Shown piece after piece: positions 1 through 5,096 of a stretch of DNA of 5,096 nucleotides (position 1 is its first letter; the number at the start of each line of letters is the position of its first letter). Where the stretch lies: contig JAJZCJ010000227.1 in the NCBI GenBank assembly GCA_021846145.1, forward strand, positions 1 to 5,096, read 5' to 3'. Both the position numbers and the translations under genes were made by a program. A model generated the notes under the pieces. That model made no database searches. It was not told the origin of the DNA and worked only from the letters and a program-made list of their open reading frames with translations. This DNA comes from Bacillota bacterium (GTDB taxonomy: Bacteria; Bacillota; Bacilli; Alicyclobacillales; SLC66).

Positions 1-1
1 A

Positions 2-730
2 TTGGTAGTTGCTTCTTCGGGCAAGATCAATGAAAAGCTTATAAAAGATCAAGAGTTGGCATGGTTAAATGCGCAAATTCAAGACAAGCAACAAGAATTA
101 GAGGATATCAGAAAACATGCAGAAGAACTTATTGAAAATGCTCGTACTCGTGCATTGGAACTAGTTGATCAGGGCAATCAGGATGCAGAAGAGGTAAAAG
201 AGTTGGCACGCCAAGAGGGTTGGCGAGTTGGTCACGATGACGGTTACGCTAAGGGACTGCAAGACGCAAATAAACATGTGGTAATGGCACAGGAAGTACT
301 GCGCATGGCTGAAGTTGAACGGCGTGAACGGATAACCAGTTCAGAACCTTTTTTGATCGATCTAGCCATGGTGGCAGTAGAACAAATAGTAGGGGAATAT
401 GTACAAAATGCACTGGATTATATTCCTGAACTTGTTCGTACACTTTTGACGGAAGTGGAACGGGCATTTAAGGTCGAGGTGCGTGTGGCACCGGCCGATT
501 TTCCTTCTGTCATTCATCACCGGAATAGCTTTGAACGCTCCTTTTTACAGAGAGTGGAATTATTGATTTTACCTGACCGTTCGCTCAGCTCTGGTGATGT
601 GGTGATTGCCACAGAATACGGAACTGTGGATGGAAGACTCGGCACTAGATTGGAACAACTTCACAAGGCACTGACATCGCTTGCCAAGGAGTGGGAATCA
701 AGTGTTATTGCCGAATCGAAAAGTGAGTGA
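2..730 (+). CDS. fliH: FliH, flagellar export ATPase stator/regulator (probably partial at 5' end)
   Basis: FliH binds the FliI ATPase as a dimer, holds it at the export gate and restrains its activity in the cytoplasm; this role is known from the family. The frame is open to the left edge and encodes 242 residues, counted from base 2. Residues about 10-70 are a charged, coiled-coil-like helix rich in Glu, Gln and Lys. Next comes a glycine ladder, G73-x3-G77-x3-G81-x3-G85, the GxxxG helix-packing repeat typical of FliH. The C-terminal half is the FliH/YscL/V-ATPase-E-like domain, with a late D192, L195, G198 and T204-x2-G207-x2-D210 pattern. A TTG sits at bases 2-4, but no ribosome binding site can be seen before it, and FliH proteins usually have a short basic N-terminus, so the true start is probably upstream of the window. 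The 3' end overlaps fliI. Product assignment is strong; the start is unknown. Confidence 0.93.
   Translation: MVVASSGKINEKLIKDQELAWLNAQIQDKQQELEDIRKHAEELIENARTRALELVDQGNQDAEEVKELARQEGWRVGHDDGYAKGLQDANKHVVMAQEVLRMAEVERRERITSSEPFLIDLAMVAVEQIVGEYVQNALDYIPELVRTLLTEVERAFKVEVRVAPADFPSVIHHRNSFERSFLQRVELLILPDRSLSSGDVVIATEYGTVDGRLGTRLEQLHKALTSLAKEWESSVIAESKSE
686..691 (+). promoter_or_regulatory. Ribosome binding site deciding the fliI start
   Basis: AAGGAG lies inside the 3' end of fliH. It is ten bases before the GTG at 702 and 31 bases before the alternative GTG at 723, so it supports the upstream start. The spacing is at the long end of the usual range. Confidence 0.55.
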
Positions 731-2033
731 ATACTCCGATAAACTTTTTGGCATTCGATTATTTCGTGTCAATGGTCGAATTGAAAAGGTAATTGGATTA
801 ACCATTGAATCACGGGGCCCAGCTACGAGAATTGGGGATGTCTGTTTGATAAGAGATCAAACAGGCGTGCCGATCATCAGCGAAGTAGTAGGATTTCGCA
901 ATGACTTGGTGCTTCTGATGCCGCTAGGTCCAGTGGAAGGACTTGCGCCAGGTAGTGAGGTGGAGGCCACCAGTGACTCTTTGACGGTGCGTGTAGGAGC
1001 CGATCTATTGGGGCGGGTGGTGGACGGGCTAGGAAGACCTATGGATGGACTTGGTCCCATTCAGGGAGAGGAATGGATTCACATACAAAACGATCCTCCT
1101 TCACCGTTGTCTAGGCCGCGTATTGATGAACCACTTGCTACCGGTGTTCGGGTAATTGATGGATTGTTAACGTTGGGTCTGGGTCAAAGAGTGGGGTTAT
1201 TTGCGGGCAGTGGCGTGGGAAAAAGCACATTACTTGGCATGGTAGCTCGCAATAGTGAGGCAGATATCAACGTGATTGCGCTGATTGGCGAACGGGGCAG
1301 GGAAGTGCGCGAATTTATTGAACGTGACTTAGGTGCAGAAGGTCTCAGACGCTCTGTTGTCATTGTGGCGACATCTGACCAACCCCCGCTGGTGAGAGTA
1401 AAGGGGGCTTTTGTGGCGACTGCCATCGCAGAATACTACCGTGATCAAGGGAAACGTGTAGCTCTAATGATGGACTCGGTAACTCGCTTTGCCATGGCAT
1501 CTAGGGAAATAGGGCTGGCAATTGGAGAACCTCCGACTTCGCGTGGTTATACCCCATCCGTATTTGCGATGCTTCCAAAATTGCTTGAGCGAGCAGGACG
1601 ATCTGAAAAAGGTTCAATAACAGGGATTTATACGGTACTTGTCGAAGGAGACGATATGCAAGACCCGATATCTGACGCTGTTCGCGGTATTCTTGATGGG
1701 CATATCGTGTTACAGCGAGATCTTGCCAATCGCGGTCATTTTCCGTCGATCGATTCATTACAGAGCATTAGTCGTTTAATGAATGATGTGGTTACTCCTA
1801 GGCATCGTGAAGCGGCAAAGATAGCGCGTGCTCTACTGTCAGCCAAAAAAGATGTGGAAGATTTGATCCGTATTGGCGCTTATCGCAGTGGTAGTGATTA
1901 TCTTGCTGATTCAGCAATTGATCGCGAGTCTAGATTGCTTTCATTCTTGCGACAAGAAGTTGATGAGATCTCAACATTTGAAGAGACAGTGCAAAATTTG
2001 CAGGATATTGTCGAAGGGGTATCTCTTGGATGA
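702..2033 (+). CDS. fliI: FliI, flagellar type III export ATPase
   Basis: FliI is the hexameric cytoplasmic ATPase that, with FliH and FliJ, helps deliver and unfold substrates for flagellar export. It is related to F1-ATPase subunits. Numbered from GTG 702 (443 aa), an N-terminal beta-barrel contains VIGLTIESRGPA and IGDVCLI. Walker A is AGSGVGKST (168-176), and GERGREVREF carries the likely catalytic Glu197. Walker B is VALMMD (253-258). The ATPase alpha/beta signature PSIDSLQSIS lies at 348-357, and the rest is a helical C-terminal domain. Residues VSEYSDKLF onward align with B. subtilis FliI (about 438 aa). Start choice: GTG 702 has AAGGAG at 686-691, ten bases upstream. GTG 723 would give 436 aa, closer to the family length, and overlaps the fliH stop (728-730), but has no ribosome binding site of its own. 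All catalytic motifs are intact. Either start overlaps fliH, so translation is probably coupled. Confidence 0.97.
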   Translation: MLLPNRKVSEYSDKLFGIRLFRVNGRIEKVIGLTIESRGPATRIGDVCLIRDQTGVPIISEVVGFRNDLVLLMPLGPVEGLAPGSEVEATSDSLTVRVGADLLGRVVDGLGRPMDGLGPIQGEEWIHIQNDPPSPLSRPRIDEPLATGVRVIDGLLTLGLGQRVGLFAGSGVGKSTLLGMVARNSEADINVIALIGERGREVREFIERDLGAEGLRRSVVIVATSDQPPLVRVKGAFVATAIAEYYRDQGKRVALMMDSVTRFAMASREIGLAIGEPPTSRGYTPSVFAMLPKLLERAGRSEKGSITGIYTVLVEGDDMQDPISDAVRGILDGHIVLQRDLANRGHFPSIDSLQSISRLMNDVVTPRHREAAKIARALLSAKKDVEDLIRIGAYRSGSDYLADSAIDRESRLLSFLRQEVDEISTFEETVQNLQDIVEGVSLG

Positions 2034-2509
2034 GGAATATGCAAAAAGTGACTAGGCTGATGCAGTTGTATGATTCGCTTTTGAAAATGAGGGAATGGGA
2101 ACAAAAACAGTCTGCTGAAGTGTGGCGGGCTGCGGAGCAGGAATTACACATCATTAACGACATGATACAGGAGGCTGAAGATACTTCTCTTGTGCATCCC
2201 TTGACAGGACAGGATGCGATGATGTGGGGCTTTTATTTTAAATATTTGGAAAATAAACAAAAGACTCAACGTGAATTGGTAGAGGTCACCAGGAAGACTT
2301 TTGAAGAGTGTCGTGAGCAAACTCTTTTGGCCTATCAGGAGAAAGAAAAATGGCACTTGCAAAGCGCTCGTATGGAATCGGAATTAACTAGAGAGTTAGT
2401 GACGCGCGAAATTAAATCTGCTGATGATATGGCGATTCAGAGGTACGGAGAAAATGCTCAGCACTTGTTTGAGGAGGTAGAAAAATCTGGAAAAATCTAC
2501 AGGCGCTAA
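2030..2509 (+). CDS. fliJ: FliJ, flagellar export complex stalk protein
   Basis: FliJ is a small antiparallel coiled coil. In known systems it sits in the centre of the FliI hexamer like the F1 gamma stalk, contacts FlhA, and recycles export chaperones. This 159-residue protein (B. subtilis FliJ is about 147) is almost wholly helical and charged. The N-terminal helix has LMQLYDSLLKMREWEQKQ, the family's 'LLxLRExxE' style. The C-terminal helix, from about residue 70 to the end, is rich in Glu, Lys and Arg and includes YQEKEKWHLQ and RELVTREIKSADDMA. There is no membrane segment. ATG 2030 overlaps the fliI stop as ATGA, and a weak AAGGGG at 2014-2019 precedes it; a second ATG (2039) is possible. 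Sequence similarity in this family is low, so position between fliI and ylxF is a large part of the evidence. Its last 23 bases probably overlap the start of the next gene. Confidence 0.9.
   Translation: MRNMQKVTRLMQLYDSLLKMREWEQKQSAEVWRAAEQELHIINDMIQEAEDTSLVHPLTGQDAMMWGFYFKYLENKQKTQRELVEVTRKTFEECREQTLLAYQEKEKWHLQSARMESELTRELVTREIKSADDMAIQRYGENAQHLFEEVEKSGKIYRR
2471..2478 (+). promoter_or_regulatory. Strong Shine-Dalgarno site for ylxF, inside fliJ
   Basis: GAGGAGGT is close to a perfect match to the 16S anti-Shine-Dalgarno sequence. It lies inside fliJ, where it encodes Glu-Glu-Val. Nine bases after its GGAGG core comes a CTG (2487) in the ylxF frame. No ATG, GTG or TTG in any frame lies at usable distance, so this site is the main evidence for a non-ATG start of ylxF. 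Confidence 0.7.
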
Positions 2510-3065
2510 AAAAAAATCCCGGCCAATTTCATTCTTCTTTTTTTATGTATTGCTGCCCGTTTTCTTCGCAATGATACTAGCCGTTGTCGTATTGCAGTTA
2601 ATTGGATTTAATGTCATAGGTAAAGTTTCAGGTCAATTACAAAAGGTCCCCATGGTGCGCCATGTGTTGGGAGAGCCTCCAATACCAATACCCATACCCG
2701 AACAAGTAGCGACATTAAACGTACAGTTAAAGAATAAGACTACACAGATCCAAACGTTAACTTCTCAATTACATCATTTGCAAATAAAATTTACTAAGGT
2801 AGAAAACACTCTACAAACCACCCAAGTCAATTTGAAGAAAACGCAAACTACGTTATTGAAGACTCAGCAAATTAGGGGACAAATTGCAAAACAGGCAGCG
2901 GTTTATAGTAGTATGAGCGCAGTGCAAGCAGCGCAAATTTTGTCACAATTGCCTTTTAACACACAAGTACAAACGCTTCAAGCAATGAGTGCTGTAGAAC
3001 AAGCGTCTATTCTTTCGCAAATGAAGGTGAATTTGGCAGCCAAACTCTTAAAGGCGGGGGCTTAA
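2487..3065 (+). CDS. ylxF: YlxF/MotE-like membrane coiled-coil protein
   Basis: This gene holds the position of B. subtilis ylxF, between fliJ and fliK; that family resembles MotE, a motility chaperone of Campylobacter. From CTG 2487 it encodes 192 residues. A short basic cytoplasmic start (EKSTGAKKKSRP) is followed by one transmembrane helix (about 15-41) and a Pro-Ile linker (PPIPIPIPEQ). Next is a long Thr/Gln/Leu-rich coiled coil (about 72-135) with hydrophobic residues at 3-4 spacing. The C-terminal MgtE_N-like segment (about 140-192) has two related helices, AAQILSQLP and QASILSQM. It is not a magnesium transporter, as the channel and CBS domains are absent. By the basic N-terminus, the coiled coil should be outside the cytoplasm. 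The frame has no ATG, GTG or TTG before TTG 2550, which lies inside the membrane helix and has no ribosome binding site. If CTG is not used, the start is 2550 (171 aa). Function in this lineage is not established. Confidence 0.85.
   Translation: MEKSTGAKKKSRPISFFFFYVLLPVFFAMILAVVVLQLIGFNVIGKVSGQLQKVPMVRHVLGEPPIPIPIPEQVATLNVQLKNKTTQIQTLTSQLHHLQIKFTKVENTLQTTQVNLKKTQTTLLKTQQIRGQIAKQAAVYSSMSAVQAAQILSQLPFNTQVQTLQAMSAVEQASILSQMKVNLAAKLLKAGA
2508..2516 (+). repeat. A9 homopolymer within the first codons of ylxF
   Basis: Nine consecutive A bases begin within the fliJ stop codon and form Lys codons 8-10 of the extended ylxF frame. A T7 run follows at 2538-2544. Such runs are prone to polymerase slippage, and one base gained or lost here would break the frame that starts at CTG 2487. 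Confidence 0.6.
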
Positions 3066-3070
3066 TTCTT

Positions 3071-3084
3071 CCATATTTATATGG
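3071..3084. repeat. Short palindrome in the ylxF-fliK gap
   Basis: CCATATTTATATGG has two perfect 6-base arms around a TT centre. It begins six bases after the ylxF stop. It is too AT-rich and lacks the T-tract of an intrinsic terminator. It could be a protein-binding site or chance in AT-rich DNA. Confidence 0.3.
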
Positions 3085-3104
3085 TATGATCATTTTATAT
3101 GATA
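3076..3104 (+). promoter_or_regulatory. Possible weak promoter/operator before fliK
   Basis: This AT-rich stretch is in the only intergenic gap of the window. TTTATATGRTA occurs twice (3076-3086 and 3094-3104), with starts 18 bases apart and one mismatch. Read as a sigma-A type promoter, TTTATA (3076-3081, 4 of 6 to consensus) and TATGAT (3098-3103, 5 of 6) are 16 bases apart, and transcription would start near 3110, just before the fliK ribosome binding site. No sigma-D-like motif was seen. The reading is weak, since AT-rich gaps often give such matches. Confidence 0.25.
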
Positions 3105-3115
3105 ATGTTTAATTT

Positions 3116-3122
3116 AGAGGAG
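3116..3122 (+). promoter_or_regulatory. Ribosome binding site of fliK
   Basis: AGAGGAG lies nine bases before ATG 3132. A nearer GTG (3128) is in another frame that stops after seven codons, so the ATG is the start. Confidence 0.8.
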
Positions 3123-3131
3123 TAGACGTGG

Positions 3132-4955
3132 ATGCCTTGGATACCGGTTGATCATGCGGCAGTCAATTTGGGTGCAAAAGAACATCATGATGTTCAAAAA
3201 ATCAAGTCGACAAATACTACGTCTGAACCGAAACGCGGTGAGTTTCAACAGTATCTTAAAAACGGATTAACAAGTGCAGCTGCAAAAAATATAGATACAA
3301 AAAATGTTAAGTTAAGTAAGAAAATATATACTGCGCCCTCTTCAAAAAAGGCGGTGTTGTCTGATTTGCAGCATGGGCAACAACATGTCACCACGAGTGT
3401 CAAAAATCATCGTAGAATTCATCATTCTGAGCAAACTGTTCCTCAACCTGACATCTCCGCTCAAGGGATTGCTGGTGCTTTTGCGGTAGAACAAAACCAT
3501 ATATCGGCAAACCCTGTGACCAATCATCACATGCAGACGAATGTTGGACATTTGCGAACGAAGAAGGTAAGTGAGACGGTTGCAGCAACTGTGCCCGATA
3601 ATGCAGCGGGACAATTACATCAAATTAAGAACAGGGTTCATCAACTTATATCAGAGCAAGGACAGTCGCATCGTGTTGGAGCTAAAAACATGACAACACA
3701 TGGATTGCAAAACAAATTGCCTGGATATGATCAGGTACAACAAGGATCACCAAACATGAAGGTGAAGACAAGCGCGAATGCGGAGGCAAAAGCAGGGACG
3801 GAGGCAAAGATCACTACTGTCAACACTGTAGCGCAACGGTTGAATCAATCGTCGGTGCAGCAAAACAAATTGCCTGGATATGATCAGGTACAACAAGGAT
3901 CACCAAACATGAAGGTGAAGACAAGTGCGAATGTGGAGGTAAAAGTAGGGACGGAGGCAAGGGTTGCTACTGTCAATACGGGAGCGCAATGGTTGAATTC
4001 ATCGTCAGTTCATGAGACGCAGCACGGTACCTTGCAGGGAGTTCCGGTGCAGAGTGCGCCGCAAAGTGCTAATGCGACAAAAGTTTCTATTCCGCCATCA
4101 AAGCAAGAAGCAGTAGTGGCAGTGACACTCCCTAGTCAAGCCAACCTCTCATCTGTGTTGGGTCTACAGGCGAAAAATCAGATGATCAAGGTAGTCCCAC
4201 CCACTTTAAAAGAAAATAATACGCGCAATCAACTCAATCACAGCCTTGCATTGTTAAGTAATAATAATTCATTAAAAATTAGTCGTGAAGGGGTTGGTCA
4301 ATCTCTTAAATTGAAAGGGAAAAATAGGCCAATTACTTCACCGACAATACAAACAACGTCCCTATCACCTAGTTCCATGACACAGTTACTGACTCGCTAT
4401 TTCGAGAATGTCAATTCAGGAAACCCGCAGCCTAGTAATGGGCAACCTAGTAATAGTGGTAGTGGCGGACAGAATTCATCAACAGTAACGCAGAACAACT
4501 TGCCGTGGAATTTCATTAACTCACAATCGTTAGGCACGGAGGTTTCTAAGTGGTTATCGGGACAAGCATATAAACTGTCGTTTGTTGGTGCATCGAGCGT
4601 TATACTAACCTTAATTCCGGAAAACTTAGGTAAGGTGCGATTGTCAGTGAAAAATGATAAGAATGGTCAATTAGAGGTAAGGATTGCGGCTAGTAATAAA
4701 GAAGCATTAGGATTGCTAACTGACAATGTGGCGAGCCTACAGCAACAGTTAGTAGCGGGTGGCTATGAGTCAGTGACCATTAATTTAGGAATGGATCAGC
4801 AAACTAGTCAAGATGGTTCTGGTGTCACACCGGACGATGGGATGTTCACTCCGTCACGCGTGAATAATGCAACCACCGCAAATGTGCACAGAGAACAGCT
4901 TGGTAATCAATATTTACTGCAAGATTTACATCAAGGGTTTATAGCGGAAGCATGA
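3132..4955 (+). CDS. fliK: FliK, flagellar hook-length control protein with duplicated ruler unit
   Basis: FliK is exported during hook growth, acts as a molecular ruler, and through its C-terminal domain makes FlhB switch from hook to filament substrates. This one has 607 residues, longer than B. subtilis FliK (about 487) or Salmonella FliK (405). The N-terminus has a hydrophobic start (PWIPV, 2-6) and FQQYL (38-42), matching the FxxxPhi export-gate motif. A long, low-complexity middle rich in Gln, Asn, Ser, Thr and Val holds a tandem 51-residue duplication (193-243 and 244-294). A Gly/Ser/Asn/Pro linker (about 430-456) leads to the conserved Flg_hook domain (about 480-556), with LSFVGASSVILTLIPENLG (PEN-LG at 496-500), LEVRIAA, LLTDNVASLQQQLVAGGY and VTINLG. 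A tail of about 50 residues follows. No cysteine is present. The middle is poorly conserved across the family, so identity rests on the C-terminal domain and on position before flgD. Confidence 0.95.
   Translation: MPWIPVDHAAVNLGAKEHHDVQKIKSTNTTSEPKRGEFQQYLKNGLTSAAAKNIDTKNVKLSKKIYTAPSSKKAVLSDLQHGQQHVTTSVKNHRRIHHSEQTVPQPDISAQGIAGAFAVEQNHISANPVTNHHMQTNVGHLRTKKVSETVAATVPDNAAGQLHQIKNRVHQLISEQGQSHRVGAKNMTTHGLQNKLPGYDQVQQGSPNMKVKTSANAEAKAGTEAKITTVNTVAQRLNQSSVQQNKLPGYDQVQQGSPNMKVKTSANVEVKVGTEARVATVNTGAQWLNSSSVHETQHGTLQGVPVQSAPQSANATKVSIPPSKQEAVVAVTLPSQANLSSVLGLQAKNQMIKVVPPTLKENNTRNQLNHSLALLSNNNSLKISREGVGQSLKLKGKNRPITSPTIQTTSLSPSSMTQLLTRYFENVNSGNPQPSNGQPSNSGSGGQNSSTVTQNNLPWNFINSQSLGTEVSKWLSGQAYKLSFVGASSVILTLIPENLGKVRLSVKNDKNGQLEVRIAASNKEALGLLTDNVASLQQQLVAGGYESVTINLGMDQQTSQDGSGVTPDDGMFTPSRVNNATTANVHREQLGNQYLLQDLHQGFIAEA
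3708..4013 (+). repeat. Tandem 153-bp duplication in fliK (two copies)
   Basis: Two in-frame copies of 51 codons lie head to tail at 3708-3860 and 3861-4013. Both begin QNKLPGYDQVQQGSPNM. By hand count 136 of 153 bases and 41 of 51 residues match. The first 65 bases are identical (66 with the base before each copy), and all 17 differences fall in the remaining 88 bases. The unit keeps the frame and adds length to the ruler region. Confidence 0.95.
4428..4454 (+). repeat. Short direct repeat in the fliK linker
   Basis: CAGCCTAGTAAT (4428-4439) recurs as CAACCTAGTAAT (4443-4454), a 15-base period encoding QPSN-G-QPSN. It leads into a Ser/Gly run just before the Flg_hook domain, and looks like a slippage-made flexible linker. 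Confidence 0.7.
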
Positions 4956-4960
4956 GGAGG
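4954..4960 (+). promoter_or_regulatory. Ribosome binding site of flgD, overlapping the fliK stop
   Basis: GAGGAGG shares its first two bases with the fliK TGA (4953-4955) and lies eight bases before ATG 4969. The in-frame TAG at 4942-4944 excludes a more distant flgD start. The overlap suggests coupled fliK-flgD translation. Confidence 0.85.
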
Positions 4961-4968
4961 CACATATA

Positions 4969-5096
4969 ATGTCTATCAATTCGGGTTCAATTAATCAATT
5001 AGGGCAAAATGAATTTCTGCAATTACTTGCCGTGCAAATGAAGAACCAAGATCCCTTGCAACCGGTTGACAATACTCAATTTGTTGCTCAGTTAGC
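4969..5096 (+). CDS. flgD: FlgD, flagellar hook cap/assembly protein (partial, N-terminus only)
   Basis: FlgD is exported early and forms the cap under which hook subunits (FlgE) assemble; it is absent from the finished flagellum. Only 42 full codons are inside the window before the right edge. They hold the family's N-terminal signature: LGQNEFLQLLAVQMKNQDPL followed by QPVDNTQFVAQL, matching the conserved 'FLxLLxxQLxNQDPLxPxDNxxFxxQL' pattern. The start is well fixed by a strong ribosome binding site and an upstream in-frame stop. Only ten residues precede the conserved LGQNEF block, fewer than the roughly 30 in E. coli and Salmonella FlgD. The gene lies 13 bases after the fliK stop, as expected in this operon. 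Confidence 0.93.
   Translation, partial: MSINSGSINQLGQNEFLQLLAVQMKNQDPLQPVDNTQFVAQL

Noticed and set aside
681..701. TTG 681 as the fliI start.
   Set aside because: It lies before the AAGGAG site and has no ribosome binding site of its own; it adds seven residues not expected in the family.
1203..1760. FliI as an F1 or V-type ATPase subunit.
   Set aside because: The motifs are shared, but the N-terminal sequence, single-gene arrangement and fliH/fliJ neighbours fit only the flagellar export ATPase.
1873..2055. A 60-codon plus-strand frame across the fliI-fliJ junction.
   Set aside because: It overlaps the conserved C-terminus of FliI in another frame and has no domain; its apparent hydrophobic stretch is an out-of-frame reading.
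2508..2544. A9 then T7 as an intrinsic terminator between fliJ and ylxF.
   Set aside because: There is no GC-rich stem before the T run, and the stretch is coding in the extended ylxF frame.
2487..2550. A frameshift or fusion between fliJ and ylxF.
   Set aside because: FliJ ends at a normal family length with its own TAA, and neither other frame supplies a start codon upstream of the A9 run; a separate start at CTG 2487 explains the layout better.
2901..3062. A magnesium transporter (MgtE) fragment.
   Set aside because: Only the short helical MgtE_N-like motif is present; such motifs also occur in FliG and MotE/YlxF proteins, and the context is flagellar.
249..3614. Minus-strand open frames (for example 249-467, 857-1060, 1184-1426, 1501-1758, 1898-2163, 2144-2362, 3342-3614).
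   Set aside because: All lie opposite well-supported flagellar genes, lie within or nearly within them, show no recognisable domains, and appear to be codon-structure shadows.
3708..4013. A CRISPR-like or mobile repeat.
   Set aside because: There are only two directly adjacent, in-frame copies without spacers, terminal inverted repeats or transposase; it is a coding duplication.

Overview
The window is one co-directional (+ strand) stretch of a flagellar hook/basal-body operon. The order is fliH (5' end at or beyond the left edge), fliI, fliJ, a ylxF/MotE-like gene, fliK and the start of flgD. This order is that of the fla/che operon of Bacillota such as Bacillus subtilis. The FliI protein reads like a close relative of the B. 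subtilis enzyme, and strong GGAGG-type ribosome binding sites with moderate base composition fit a member of the Bacillales. A more precise placement, for example an Alicyclobacillus-like acidophile, would be a guess.

Layout: bases 1-730 hold the FliH stator of the export ATPase. Bases 702-2033 hold the FliI ATPase, and its start overlaps the fliH end. Bases 2030-2509 hold the FliJ coiled-coil stalk, joined to fliI by an ATGA overlap. From about 2487 to 3065 lies a one-pass membrane protein with a coiled coil and an MgtE_N-like C-terminus (YlxF/MotE family). The only real gap, 3066-3131, is AT-rich and carries an 18-base-spaced direct repeat, a short palindrome and a weak promoter-like pair, followed by the fliK ribosome binding site. 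Bases 3132-4955 hold a long FliK hook-length control protein with a duplicated 51-residue unit. Base 4969 starts flgD, the hook cap, cut by the right edge. No RNA gene, mobile element or CRISPR array was seen.

Function: FliH, FliI and FliJ form the cytoplasmic ATPase complex that feeds the flagellar type III export gate. FlgD and FliK are early export substrates: FlgD caps the growing hook, and FliK measures hook length and switches substrate specificity. YlxF lies between the two groups and is probably a membrane-anchored accessory factor.

This is a conserved locus and I see no wholly new system in it. The points most worth a second look are: a probable CTG start codon for ylxF behind a near-perfect Shine-Dalgarno site; a tandem 153-base duplication in the fliK ruler region with sharply uneven divergence; and an unusually short FlgD N-terminus beside a FliK whose export signals have the textbook spacing.
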